A stretch of 64,000 bases of DNA from Humidesulfovibrio sp. (GTDB lineage: Bacteria > Desulfobacterota > Desulfovibrionia > Desulfovibrionales > Desulfovibrionaceae), in contig JARLHQ010000028.1 in the NCBI GenBank assembly GCA_031292175.1, positions 62,001-126,000 of the forward strand, given 5' to 3'. The notes beneath the pieces are model-generated. The model had not been told where the DNA came from. It made no database searches and saw nothing but the letters and a program-made list of their open reading frames with translations. Positions within the stretch are counted from its first letter, which is position 1, and every line of letters begins with the position of its first letter. Position numbers and translations under genes: made by a program. Positions 27,276 through 37,104 of this stretch are shown here, piece after piece.

Positions 27276-28424
27276 CTACTGCCCGACCACGGGCGATTTT
27301 GCCGGCGGCGGGCCGAAAAGCACGCCCGAGGGGTAGCGCTTGGCCTCGCCGGTGAGTTCCTTCAGGTTCTCCACAAGACCGCGCGCGCTGTCCAGAATGC
27401 CCGCCACGTTGTCCTGCTGTGAGGCGGTCAGCTGCTCCACGCGGCCCAGGACGGCGTTCAGACGCTTGGCGGCGGACCGGAGTTCGGCCACAGTTTCCCG
27501 CGCCTGCTGCATGGCCCCGGGCATGGCAGCCAGTTGCTTCGCGGTCTGCGGGTCGCCCAGGAACCTTTCCAGGGCCTTGGCCGAAACCTTGAGGCTGGCC
27601 GCAGTCTCGCGGGAATCATGCACGAGCTTCACCGCATCGGGCCCGGCACCCTCCACCACCTTGCGCATCCCGGTCAGGGTCCGCGCAGCCTCAGGCACGA
27701 TCCTTTCGGCAGAGGGGTCGGCCAGGAGCACATTGATGCGGGCCAGCAACAGGCGCGTCTGGTCCAGGGTTGCGGCAAGCTTCGGCCCTACGACCTGGGG
27801 ATCCGTGTTGTTCAGGAACTGGCTGGCGCTGTCGGCGAATCGACGGAAGCTCTTCACGGCCTCGGGCAGATCCGCATGGTCTAGGCCGGACAACGTGTTG
27901 CTGATGCCAAGCACGGCCTGCTCCACCTGCGAAAGCGTGCTCGGTGCGGCCGGGATATAGATGCTCACGGGCTCCCAGTCGATAGGCAAGGGCGGATTGC
28001 GCAAAGAGTCGACATAGTCGAGTCCAAGAAAAAGCTGGCCCGTCAGTCCTTGGGAGATGGTGCGTGCGCGCAGGCCGCGCTTCACCTCGTCCGCCGCCTG
28101 GTCGCGCGCGGACTTCGGCCCCATGGTGCCGAAAAGATCCTTGTCCAGGGTGCAGAGCACGTAGACGTAGCGATACCCTTCGGCCTTCTGGCCATATTTG
28201 CCGCCCACAAAGCCTATCTCGGACACGCTGCCCACGCGCACGCCCCGGAACTTCACGGGGGAGCCCACCTCAAGGCCGTTCACGGACTCGTTGATGTAGG
28301 TTTCCATCTGGTAGGTGCGCTGGAACAGATTGCCCGCGCCAAGGGCGAAGAGCACCACGAAGAGCAGCACCACTCCGCCGATGACGAAAAGCCCCAGCTT
28401 GAAAAAATCGCCGCCCTGGATCAT
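27276..28424 (-). CDS. MlaD/MCE-family lipid transport protein
   Basis: N-terminal TM then VNGLEVGSPVKFRGVRVGSVSEIGF (MCE domain). Confidence 0.92.
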   Translation of the reverse strand: MIQGGDFFKLGLFVIGGVVLLFVVLFALGAGNLFQRTYQMETYINESVNGLEVGSPVKFRGVRVGSVSEIGFVGGKYGQKAEGYRYVYVLCTLDKDLFGTMGPKSARDQAADEVKRGLRARTISQGLTGQLFLGLDYVDSLRNPPLPIDWEPVSIYIPAAPSTLSQVEQAVLGISNTLSGLDHADLPEAVKSFRRFADSASQFLNNTDPQVVGPKLAATLDQTRLLLARINVLLADPSAERIVPEAARTLTGMRKVVEGAGPDAVKLVHDSRETAASLKVSAKALERFLGDPQTAKQLAAMPGAMQQARETVAELRSAAKRLNAVLGRVEQLTASQQDNVAGILDSARGLVENLKELTGEAKRYPSGVLFGPPPAKSPVVGQ

Positions 28425-29245
28425 GGCCGCATCTCCACAGGTAATGCAGAAACAGGTTGTGCCGCCTCCTGAGCGACGGGCGAAGACGGCACGCGCGCCT
28501 CACGGTCAAAGAAGCGCCGCACACGGGGGTCGGTGCTTGTGGCGTGCATCTCGCGCGGGTCGCCTTCGGCCACTATGCCCTTGGCGTGGTCGTCCAGCAG
28601 GATCACGCGGTCGGCGATGGACAGGATGCTCGGCAGTTCGTGGGACACGATGACGAAGGTGATGCCCAGGTTCTCGGCCAGGCTTCGCACCACGCTGTCC
28701 AGCTCGGCGCTGGTCACGGGGTCCAGCCCGGCGGAGGGCTCGTCCAGAAAGAGGATGGCCGGGTCGAGGGCCATGGCCCGGGCGATGGCCGCGCGCTTGA
28801 CCATGCCGCCGGAAAGCTCCGAGGGCATGACCTGGCCGAAGCGCTCCAGCCCCACCAGGGAAAGCTTCACCCGGCTGACGACCTCGATGGCCTCGTCGGG
28901 CAGGTCCGTATACTCCTCCAGAGGCAGGCCCACATTGCGCGCCACGGTCATGGAGCCGAACAGCGCGCCGCCCTGGTACATGACGCCGATGCCCTTGAGG
29001 ATCGTCAGCCGCGTCTCACCCCGCGCGGTGACGATGTCGCGGCCATCCAGAACGATGCTGCCGGAAAGCGGGCTAAGCAAGCCGATCATGTGCTTGAGCA
29101 GGGTGCTCTTGCCGCAGCCGGAGCGCCCAATGACCACGAAGACCTCGCCGGGCGCCACGTCAAAGGCCACGTCCTTGAGCACGGGCTCCGGGCCGTAGGC
29201 ACAGGTGAGGTTACGCACGGTGATAATGGGTTCGCTTTTCCGCAT
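28421..29245 (-). CDS. ABC transporter ATP-binding protein (MlaF-like)
   Basis: Walker A GRSGCGKST, signature ELSGGMVKR, Walker B AILFLDEPSAGLDP. Confidence 0.95.
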   Translation of the reverse strand: MRKSEPIITVRNLTCAYGPEPVLKDVAFDVAPGEVFVVIGRSGCGKSTLLKHMIGLLSPLSGSIVLDGRDIVTARGETRLTILKGIGVMYQGGALFGSMTVARNVGLPLEEYTDLPDEAIEVVSRVKLSLVGLERFGQVMPSELSGGMVKRAAIARAMALDPAILFLDEPSAGLDPVTSAELDSVVRSLAENLGITFVIVSHELPSILSIADRVILLDDHAKGIVAEGDPREMHATSTDPRVRRFFDREARVPSSPVAQEAAQPVSALPVEMRP

Positions 29246-29270
29246 GGCTATCGCTTCCGCCGACTTTCTA

Positions 29271-30413
29271 TCAAATCTTAAAGTAATAGAACAGCACGGC
29301 GAACAGGCCGTCAGCCACGGTGATGAGGATGAGTCCGCTGACCACGGCCGCCGTGGTGGACCGGCCCACGGCGCTGGCCCCGCCGCCCGTGCGCAGGCCG
29401 CGCAGGCAGCTCACCCCGGCCACCAGCAGGCTGAACACCATGATTTTGACGAAACTGCCGAACAGGTCCGCGTGGTGCACGTTGGCGAACACGCGCGAGG
29501 TGAACGTGACCAGCGGGAAGCCGATGGAGAGCATGACCAGAGCGCCGCCCACCAGGCTGGCGAAGTTGAAAAAAAGCGTCATGATCGGCACCACGGCCAG
29601 GGACGACAGGATGCGTGGCCCCACAAGGAAGCGCACCGGGCTGATGCCCATTGTGGTCAGCGCGTCCAGTTCCTCGTTCACACGCATGGTGCCGATTTCA
29701 GCCGCAAAGGCCGAGCCGGAGCGCGCCGCGAGCAGGATCGCCGTCACCAGCGGGCCCATCTCACGGAACATGACAAGCCCCAGCATGTTCGGCACGTAGA
29801 TCTCCCCGCCGAAGCGCTGCAGGGTGATGACGGATTGGAAGCTCATGATGAGCCCCATGAGGAAACCGATCAAAATGAGGATGGGCAGGCTCTCCACGCC
29901 AATGGCCAGGGCCGAGCGCAGCACGTCTGCCCAACGCACGCGCCTTGGCTGGCGCAGGGCATCGAAGACCACCAGCGAGCATTCGCCGATGAAGCTCACA
30001 AGCGTGCGCAGGTTTTCCAGCACATCGGCAAGGCACGGACCGCGCAAAAAAAGGCCGCCACAATGCTCCGCCCCGGCGGCCGGTTCCGGGGATTCCGCCT
30101 TCTCCGCCAGCAGGAGCAGGGACTTGTAGCGCTCCGGCAACCCCTGGATTTCCACCTTGGCTCCGGCGGCCAGCCCCACGGCCCGGAGTTTCACCAAAAG
30201 CGCCAACCCCGCGCCGTCCACATACTCGGCCTGAGTGAGCTCAATGCGCAGGGTGGCGAAGGAACGCCCGCGCACTCCGGCCAGGGTCGGCTCCCAAAAC
30301 CGGGCCACGGTGCTGGCGTTCAGGTCGCCGACAAGCCGCACGGCAAGCGTTCCGGCGGCGTCCTCGCCAAGGGCGAGTCCCTGAGGTAAAGCGGTTTGGA
30401 CGGTGTGGCGCAT
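29271..30413 (-). CDS. MlaE-family permease with N-terminal STAS domain
   Basis: STAS-like N-terminus (RIELTQAEYVDGAGLALLVKL) fused to MlaE permease (GEIYVPNMLGLVMFREMGPLVTAILLAARSGSAFAAEIGTM). Confidence 0.92.
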   Translation of the reverse strand: MRHTVQTALPQGLALGEDAAGTLAVRLVGDLNASTVARFWEPTLAGVRGRSFATLRIELTQAEYVDGAGLALLVKLRAVGLAAGAKVEIQGLPERYKSLLLLAEKAESPEPAAGAEHCGGLFLRGPCLADVLENLRTLVSFIGECSLVVFDALRQPRRVRWADVLRSALAIGVESLPILILIGFLMGLIMSFQSVITLQRFGGEIYVPNMLGLVMFREMGPLVTAILLAARSGSAFAAEIGTMRVNEELDALTTMGISPVRFLVGPRILSSLAVVPIMTLFFNFASLVGGALVMLSIGFPLVTFTSRVFANVHHADLFGSFVKIMVFSLLVAGVSCLRGLRTGGGASAVGRSTTAAVVSGLILITVADGLFAVLFYYFKI

Positions 30414-30553
30414 GATGTCCTTCTCGCTAGCCCAAACACGCGGGAAAGGCAAAGCCCGCGCACACACCAAAACCTGCGGCCCAGTAACCGCCGTCAAGGC
30501 TGGATAAATTTCGCCAACGTTTCAAATTGCGGCTCGGTCGCCGCACTTCAGAC

Positions 30554-30582
30554 TTGACATTCGGCACAAAACAGAATTTTAT
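30554..30582 (+). promoter_or_regulatory. candidate promoter for lrp-like/putA transcription unit
   Basis: TTGACA - 17 nt - TTTTAT, about 24 nt upstream of the start codon. Confidence 0.45.
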
Positions 30583-30605
30583 TCGAGAAACAGAGGGTGA
30601 ACAGA

Positions 30606-31118
30606 ATGATCGACAAGATAGACATGACCATCTTGAGCATTCTTCAGGACAGCGGCCGCACCTCCAACGCGGACATCGCCCGCGCCGTGGGCATGGCGCC
30701 TTCAGCGGTGCTGGAGCGCATGCGCAAACTGGAGCGCAAGGGCATCATCCGCGGCTTCGAGGCCGTGCTGCGGCCCAAGGACGTGGGCTTCACCCTTACC
30801 GCCTTCACCTTTGTGCGCGCGGACGAGGGCGTGGGCTCCACGGACATCGGCAAGGCCCTGGCGCAGGTGCCCGGAGTGCTGGAGGCCCACTACACCGCGG
30901 GCCAGGACTCCTACCTCGTCAAGGTCCGCGCGCGCGATACGGAGCACCTGCAGCACATTCTCCAACAGTTTGGAGCCATCCCCGGCGTGCGCGACACGCG
31001 CACCACGGTTGTGCTCACCACCCTCAAGGAAACCCGCAGCCTGCCCATCCTAGAGGATGCGCAGGCCAGCGGCAACGATACAGCAACATCGGGCGCCAAA
31101 GCCCAGACCAAGGAGTAG
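30606..31118 (+). CDS. Lrp/AsnC-family transcriptional regulator
   Basis: IDKIDMTILSILQDSGRTSNADIARAVGMAPSAVLERMRKLERKGIIRGF. Confidence 0.95.
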   Translation: MIDKIDMTILSILQDSGRTSNADIARAVGMAPSAVLERMRKLERKGIIRGFEAVLRPKDVGFTLTAFTFVRADEGVGSTDIGKALAQVPGVLEAHYTAGQDSYLVKVRARDTEHLQHILQQFGAIPGVRDTRTTVVLTTLKETRSLPILEDAQASGNDTATSGAKAQTKE

Positions 31119-31120
31119 CA

Positions 31121-34100
31121 ATGTCTATCGACGCGAGCGCACTTGATCCGAAAATCGTCGCCAGAGGCAAGGAATTCTTCCAGAGCATCGCGGGCGAAGC
31201 CCCTTCGATCTTCAACAAGGGCTGGTGGACCGGCAAGGTCATGGATTGGGCCATGAAGAACGAGGACTTCAAGATCCAGATGTTCCGTTTTGTGGACGTC
31301 CTGCCCTATCTGAACACCTCCGAGTCCCTCTCCCGCCACATCGAGGAGTACTTCGGCGACAAGGACGCCAACATCCCCGACGTGCTCAAGTGGGGCGCTG
31401 GAAAGACCGGCTTCGGCGGCGGCCTCGTGGCCATGGTGCTGAACAAGGCCATCCGCACCAATATTGAGGGCATGGCCCGCCAGTTCATCATCGGTGAAAA
31501 GGCCTCCGAGGCCGTGAAGGGCATCCGCCAGCTGCGCAAGGATGGCTTCGCCTTCGTCATCGACCTTCTCGGAGAAGCGCCGCTGAACGAAAAGGAATGC
31601 GACGAGTACCAGGCCGGTTACATGGAGGTGCTGAACGGCATCCAGGCCGAGTACAAGAAGTGGGACGCGCTCGACGCCAAGGGCGACCTGGACTGGGGCA
31701 ACGCGCCCAAGGTCAACGTGGCCGTGAAGCCTTCGGCCTTTTACTCCCAGGCCAAGGCCGTGGACGTGGCGGGATCCGTTGAAGGCATCTACCGCCGCGT
31801 TGAACCCATCTTCCGCAAGATCAAGGAGATGGGCGGCTTCATGTGCATCGACATGGAGCAGCTCAAGTACAAGGAAATCACCATTGAGCTCTACAAGCGC
31901 CTGCGCAGCGCGCCGGAGCACCGCGACTATCCGCACCTGGGCATCGTGTTCCAGTGCTATCTCAGAAGCACCGAGTCCGACGTCACGGAGATGATCGCCT
32001 GGGCCCGCAAAGAGAACCTGCCCATCTCCATCCGCCTGGTGAAGGGCGCCTACTGGGATTCCGAAACCGTGCTGGCCAAGCAGAACGGTTGGGAGATCCC
32101 GGTGTGGACCATCAAGGCCGAGAGCGACATGGCGCACGAGCGCATTTCCCGGATCATCTTGCAGAACCATGACATTTGCCATTTCGCCTGCGCCTCGCAC
32201 AACATCCGCACCATCTCGAACGTCATCGAGACGGCCAAGGCCCTGAATGTGCCCGACAGCCGCTATGAGTTCCAGGTGCTCTACGGCATGGCCGAGCCCG
32301 TGCGCAAAGGCCTGCGCAACGTGGCCAAACGCGTGCGCCTGTACTGCCCCTATGGCGACCTGATCCCCGGCATGGCCTATCTGGTGCGCCGCTTGCTCGA
32401 AAATACCGCCAACGAGAGCTTCCTGCGCCAGAGCTTCGCCGAGGGCGCGGAGTTGGAGCGTCTGCTGGAGAATCCCGAGACGACCTATCAGCGCGAACTG
32501 GCCGCCAAGAAGGCCCCGGCCGCGCCCAAGGTCGGCCCCGGCGGATATCCGGCTTTCGTCAACGACCCCGGTGTGGACTTCTCCATCCCCGCCAGCCGCG
32601 CGTCCATGAGAAGCGCCCTGGACAAGGTGCGCAAGGACTTCGGCAAGACTTACCCGCTGGTCATCGGCGGCAAAGAGATCAAGACGGCCGACACCCTGGA
32701 CTCTTACAATCCCGCCAAGCCGTCGGAGATCGTCGGCAGTGTGTGCCAGGCCGGCGTGAAGGAAACCCAGGAAGCGCTCGCCGTGGCCCGCAAGGCGTAT
32801 CTGGCCTGGCGCGATGTGGAGCCTCTGGAGCGCGCCAAGGTGCTCTTCAAGGCCGCGGGCATCATGCGCCGTGACATCTTCGAGCTCTCCGCCGTGCAGG
32901 TGCTTGAGGTCGGCAAACAGTGGGACCAGGCCTACGCCGACCTGGGCGAAGCCATCGACTTCCTTGAGTACTACGGCCGCGAGATGATCCGCCTGGGTGC
33001 GCCGAAACGCATGGGCAACGCCCCCGGCGAGATGAACCAGTACTTCTACCAGGGCAAGGGCGTCACCGCCGTCATAGGCCCCTGGAACTTCCCGCTCGCC
33101 ATCAGCGCGGGCATGGCCGCCGCGGCCATCGTCTGCGGCAACGCCGTGGTCTACAAGCCCTCCGGCCTGTCCAGCGTTGTGGGCTACGGCTTGGCGCGCA
33201 TCTTCAAGGAAGCCGGCCTGCCCGATGGCGTGTTCAACTACCTGCCCGGCCGCGGCTCGGTCATGGGCGACGCCCTGGTGGAGCACCCGGACGTGTCCGT
33301 CATCGCCTTCACCGGCTCCATGGAAGTGGGCCTGCGCATCCAGGAGAAGGCCGCCAAGGTGCAGCCCGGACAGGTGCAGTGCAAGAAGGTCATCGCCGAG
33401 ATGGGCGGCAAGAACGCCATCATCATCGACGACGATGCCGACCTGGACGAGGCCATAACCGGCGTGCTGTACTCCGCGTTCGCCTTCCAGGGCCAAAAGT
33501 GCTCGGCCTGCTCGCGCGTCATCGTGCTCGACCCCATCTACGACCGCTTCGTCTCCCGCCTCGTTGAGGCCGCCAAGTCCATCAAGATCGGCCCGTCCGA
33601 GGATCCCGCGTTCTCCATGGGCCCCGTGGTGGACAAGGCCGCGCAGGCGAACATTATGAAGTACGTGGACATCGCGGCTTCCGAGGGCAAGGTGCTCGTG
33701 AAGCGCACCGACGTCCCGGCCGATGGCTGCTACGTGCCGCTGACCATTGTCGAAGGCATCACCAAGGACATGCGCATCGCCCAGGAGGAGGTCTTCGGAC
33801 CCGTTCTGGCCGTCCTGCGCGCCAAGACCATCGACGAGGCGCTGGAGATCGCCAACTCCACCCGCTTCGCCCTCACCGGCGCCATCTACAGCAGAAGCCC
33901 CAAGCACCTGGAAAAGGCGCGCAAGGAGTTCCGCGTGGGCAACCTGTACCTGAACAAGGGCAGCACGGGCGCCATGGTCGAGCGCCACGCCTTTGGCGGC
34001 TTCAACATGTCCGGCGTGGGCTCCAAGTCCGGCGGCCCCGACTACCTGCTCCAGTTCATGGACCCGCGCCTGGTCTCCGAAAACACCATCCGCCGCGGGT

Positions 34101-34138
34101 TCGCCCCCGTGGAGGAAGGCGACGACTGGGTAGCCTAG
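31121..34138 (+). CDS. putA: bifunctional proline dehydrogenase / 1-pyrroline-5-carboxylate dehydrogenase
   Basis: PRODH region (IRLVKGAYWDSETVLAKQNGW) plus ALDH region (VIGPWNFPLAISAGMAAAAIVCGNAVVYKPS, QGQKCSACSRVIV); ATG 2 nt after the lrp-like stop. Confidence 0.95.
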   Translation: MSIDASALDPKIVARGKEFFQSIAGEAPSIFNKGWWTGKVMDWAMKNEDFKIQMFRFVDVLPYLNTSESLSRHIEEYFGDKDANIPDVLKWGAGKTGFGGGLVAMVLNKAIRTNIEGMARQFIIGEKASEAVKGIRQLRKDGFAFVIDLLGEAPLNEKECDEYQAGYMEVLNGIQAEYKKWDALDAKGDLDWGNAPKVNVAVKPSAFYSQAKAVDVAGSVEGIYRRVEPIFRKIKEMGGFMCIDMEQLKYKEITIELYKRLRSAPEHRDYPHLGIVFQCYLRSTESDVTEMIAWARKENLPISIRLVKGAYWDSETVLAKQNGWEIPVWTIKAESDMAHERISRIILQNHDICHFACASHNIRTISNVIETAKALNVPDSRYEFQVLYGMAEPVRKGLRNVAKRVRLYCPYGDLIPGMAYLVRRLLENTANESFLRQSFAEGAELERLLENPETTYQRELAAKKAPAAPKVGPGGYPAFVNDPGVDFSIPASRASMRSALDKVRKDFGKTYPLVIGGKEIKTADTLDSYNPAKPSEIVGSVCQAGVKETQEALAVARKAYLAWRDVEPLERAKVLFKAAGIMRRDIFELSAVQVLEVGKQWDQAYADLGEAIDFLEYYGREMIRLGAPKRMGNAPGEMNQYFYQGKGVTAVIGPWNFPLAISAGMAAAAIVCGNAVVYKPSGLSSVVGYGLARIFKEAGLPDGVFNYLPGRGSVMGDALVEHPDVSVIAFTGSMEVGLRIQEKAAKVQPGQVQCKKVIAEMGGKNAIIIDDDADLDEAITGVLYSAFAFQGQKCSACSRVIVLDPIYDRFVSRLVEAAKSIKIGPSEDPAFSMGPVVDKAAQANIMKYVDIAASEGKVLVKRTDVPADGCYVPLTIVEGITKDMRIAQEEVFGPVLAVLRAKTIDEALEIANSTRFALTGAIYSRSPKHLEKARKEFRVGNLYLNKGSTGAMVERHAFGGFNMSGVGSKSGGPDYLLQFMDPRLVSENTIRRGFAPVEEGDDWVA

Positions 34139-34162
34139 ACCGCATTCACCGCACTGATTCCA

Positions 34163-34194
34163 GGGGCCGGGGGCGCATGCTCCCGGCCCCTTTT
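34163..34194 (+). terminator. terminator after putA
   Basis: GGGGCCGGG/CCCGGCCCC stem followed by TTTT. Confidence 0.75.
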
Positions 34195-34286
34195 ATTTCC
34201 GCCCTTGCCAGATGCCGCCAAACCGGCGACAATGCGCCTCCCGACACGGAAACAGCCCACAGAGAAGCAATCGACCAGAGGAGCCC

Positions 34287-34925
34287 ATGCGCAAGCCCAA
34301 GTCCTATGACCATTCCGATCCCCGGCCACCCAGCCGTTCCCAAAAAAAGCGCGATAGCACCGCACTCCAGGTGCTCGGCGGCAAGCTGGCCGAGCTGCCG
34401 GACTCCGCGCTCAAACGCCTGGATCTGCCGCCCCGCATGGAAGAGGCCATCCGCGAGTACAAGGCGCTCACCAAGCACGAGGCCAAGCGCCGACAGCTGC
34501 AATTCATCGGTGCGCTGATGCGCGAAACCGACACCGACCCGCTCGCCCGGGCTGTGGAGGACATGGAGGCGGGCAACCGCAGCCAAGCCCATGAGTTTCA
34601 CGCCGTGGAGGCCCTGCGCACCGCCTTGCTCGAAGGCGATGAATCCGAGCTGGAGGGACTGGTGACCCTTGCCGTTGAGGAGAACCGCGCCGAGGTGCGC
34701 AGCAAGATCCGCCAGTTGACGCGCAACGCGCGCGCCGAGGCCGAGAAGAACAAGCCGCCGCGCTCCAGCCGCGCGCTGTTCCGCCTGCTGCGCGACCTGC
34801 GCCAGAACGGGGCGGAGGCCGCACCTTCTTCCGGGCATGCTGCGGGCGATGCGGATCTCGACGAAGAATACGAGGGCGAGGACGTACCTGAAGACACCAG
34901 CCCCCTGGTAAAGAACACCTTCTAG
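34287..34925 (+). CDS. darP: DarP/YjgA (DUF615) ribosome-associated protein
   Basis: SRSQKKRDSTALQVLGGKLAELPDSALKRLDLPPRMEEAIREYKALTKHEAKRRQLQFIGALMRE. Confidence 0.9.
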   Translation: MRKPKSYDHSDPRPPSRSQKKRDSTALQVLGGKLAELPDSALKRLDLPPRMEEAIREYKALTKHEAKRRQLQFIGALMRETDTDPLARAVEDMEAGNRSQAHEFHAVEALRTALLEGDESELEGLVTLAVEENRAEVRSKIRQLTRNARAEAEKNKPPRSSRALFRLLRDLRQNGAEAAPSSGHAAGDADLDEEYEGEDVPEDTSPLVKNTF

Positions 34926-35022
34926 ACCGAGCGTCGCGCCCGGTCCTTGACGTTGCGCGTCCAAGTCTTACATTTACGGGCGACCAATAGCCCACTATCA
35001 ATACAGCACCAAGGAGCGCCCC

Positions 35023-35286
35023 GTGATCCACGAATATGCCGGCATCGTCACTGAACTGGAAGACCGCGTCTGCCCCCATTGCCACAAGCCCATGGAGGCG
35101 TGGCTCGCCCCGCCCGAGAGCGGCTGGGGGGTCATCGTGGTCTGCTTCAACAACGAATGCTCCCACTACAAAGGCTCCGCCGCGGACATTATCAACAAAC
35201 GTGACGAATCCCGCATGGGCTGCCGTTACGCTGAAAACCCGGACAACAACTACACTTCCTTCAACCTCGTGGCCGTCTGTTTTTAG
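35023..35286 (+). CDS. small zinc-ribbon-like conserved hypothetical protein
   Basis: GTG start; VCPHCHKPMEAW...VCFNNECSHYKG, four cysteines in paired knuckles. Confidence 0.65.
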   Translation: MIHEYAGIVTELEDRVCPHCHKPMEAWLAPPESGWGVIVVCFNNECSHYKGSAADIINKRDESRMGCRYAENPDNNYTSFNLVAVCF

Positions 35287-35311
35287 ACGCTGGACAAGAA
35301 TATTCTTCGCC

Positions 35312-35349
35312 AAGGGCGTTGTGGAGCGATCCGCAACGCCCTTTCTTTT
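35312..35349 (+). terminator. hairpin terminator
   Basis: AAGGGCGTTG/CAACGCCCTT stem followed by T-rich tract. Confidence 0.75.
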
Positions 35350-35439
35350 CAGCAGGTTTACGTTTGCGCTTGCTACATCTTCTGGACAAGAGTAAGTTTT
35401 AAACAAAGCGCTACAATTCCCGCAAACAATGGAGTTGCC

Positions 35440-36363
35440 GTGGAGCCGGATTTTTACAAGGGCATTCTGAATTGCATCTCCGATGGGGTTTACTTTGTGG
35501 ACCCAAACCGGAGGATCACTTTTTGGAACCAGGGAGCGGAGAGGATCTCCGGCTACAGTGCTGGCGAGATGGAGGGAAAATCCTGCGCGGACAACCTCCT
35601 CCGGCACATTGATGATTCGGGCTCGCAGCTATGCAACGGCATGTGTCCTCTGGCCCAGACCTTGAAAGACGGCAAGCCCAGCGAAAACGATGTTTTTCTG
35701 CACCACAAGAATGGACACAGAGTGCCGGTGACCGTGCGCGTCTCCCCCATGCGCGATGACAAGGGCGCAATCATCGGGGCAGTGGAGATATTTTACGAGA
35801 CGCTCCAGCGGCAGAATCTCCTTTGCGAATTAAGCGAGTTACGCCACAAGGCCATTTGCGATCACCTTACAGGACTTGGCAACCGCCTGGCCGCTCATGA
35901 GGAATTCGCGCGCCGCGTCTACGAACTGCAACGCTACGACATTCCCTTCGGCCTCATCTTCGTTGACGTGGACCATTTCAAGTCCGTCAATGACACCTAC
36001 GGCCACGAAACAGGCGATCAGGCGCTCGTTGTGGTGAGTAGAACCCTGGTCAATTCCCTGCGTGCGGACGACACGGTGTGCCGCTGGGGCGGCGAGGAAT
36101 TCCTGGCCATTCTGCCCCAGGTGAACGAAACGACCTTCCGGGCCGTGGCCGAACGCATGCGCCGCTTTGTGGAGTCTTCAACCGTGCCGGTGCCAGACGG
36201 CGAGATCAAGCTCACCGTGTCCATTGGCGGGGCCATGGCCGTGCCCTCGGACAGCATAGAGTCCCTGGTGGCCCGGGCCGATGCCATGATGTACCAGGCC
36301 AAGGATTCCGGCCGCAACTGCTGGGCCCTGGACTGCGGGACCGGCGGCGTAATCTGCGCCTAG
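35440..36363 (+). CDS. PAS-GGDEF diguanylate cyclase
   Basis: PAS (DGVYFVDPNRRITFWNQGAERISGYS) and GGEEF active site (CRWGGEEFLAILP). Confidence 0.95.
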   Translation: MEPDFYKGILNCISDGVYFVDPNRRITFWNQGAERISGYSAGEMEGKSCADNLLRHIDDSGSQLCNGMCPLAQTLKDGKPSENDVFLHHKNGHRVPVTVRVSPMRDDKGAIIGAVEIFYETLQRQNLLCELSELRHKAICDHLTGLGNRLAAHEEFARRVYELQRYDIPFGLIFVDVDHFKSVNDTYGHETGDQALVVVSRTLVNSLRADDTVCRWGGEEFLAILPQVNETTFRAVAERMRRFVESSTVPVPDGEIKLTVSIGGAMAVPSDSIESLVARADAMMYQAKDSGRNCWALDCGTGGVICA

Positions 36364-36998
36364 AGCCGAAGCGCCGCCCAGGCCTCGCGGCCGATGCCCG
36401 CGGCCAGCCCCCACATGGAGAGACAGACCAGCGCGTCGAGCACGCGCCAAGCTTGCGGACGGCGCAGCAACGGGGCCAGAACACGCCCTCCAAGGCTCAA
36501 GGAATAGAACCAGCAGGCCGAGGCCGTGGCCGCGCCCAGGCCGAATGCCAGCCGCGCCCCCGCGTCCAGCCGACTGGCCAAGCCGCCGATGAGCACCACC
36601 GTGTCCAGCAGCGCGTGCGGGTTGAGCAGGCTCACGCCCAGCGCGGCCGAAACAATCGCGCGCACGCCTGGCTGGTTCACGCTCTCATCCAGCCCCAGAC
36701 TTTCGCCGCGCAGGGCCTTCCTGAAGGCGCACAGGCCGTACGCCCCGAGAAATGCCGCACCGGCCAACCCCAACACGCCGGAAATCTCCGGACGGCCAGC
36801 CGCCATCCCCCCCACACCGCCCACGCCCGCGGCGATAAGCAATACGTCACAGGCCGTGCATACGCCCGCCACCAGCCAGGGCCGGTGCCGCCGCGCACCC
36901 TGGGTGAGCACAAACACATTCTGCGCGCCAATGGCCATGATGAGCCCGGCGCTCAACGCGAATCCCTGCGCGTACACCATCCATCCCGTTCCTGACAT
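36360..36998 (-). CDS. argO: LysE/ArgO-family amino acid exporter
   Basis: GFALSAGLIMAIGAQNVFVLTQG; divergent from an ArgP-like regulator. Confidence 0.9.
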   Translation of the reverse strand: MSGTGWMVYAQGFALSAGLIMAIGAQNVFVLTQGARRHRPWLVAGVCTACDVLLIAAGVGGVGGMAAGRPEISGVLGLAGAAFLGAYGLCAFRKALRGESLGLDESVNQPGVRAIVSAALGVSLLNPHALLDTVVLIGGLASRLDAGARLAFGLGAATASACWFYSLSLGGRVLAPLLRRPQAWRVLDALVCLSMWGLAAGIGREAWAALRL

Positions 36999-37104
36999 TC
37001 CTGACTCCTGGGCGCAGAAGCGCACGCCTCCACCTACTCTCCCGCGCGAGCCACGGTCCAATTCATTATTTGCAGCATTCATAAGTTGTGCTAATACTCA
37101 AGCC

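Noticed and set aside
30527-31120. N-terminal extension of the PutA ORF
   Set aside because: Overlaps the Lrp gene in another frame; PutA starts at ATG 31121 after the lrp stop
30911-33988. 1025-aa minus-strand ORF antisense to putA
   Set aside because: Shadow ORF produced by strong GC3 bias opposite an unambiguous PutA; composition (His/Gly/Leu/Val-rich) is typical of antisense translation
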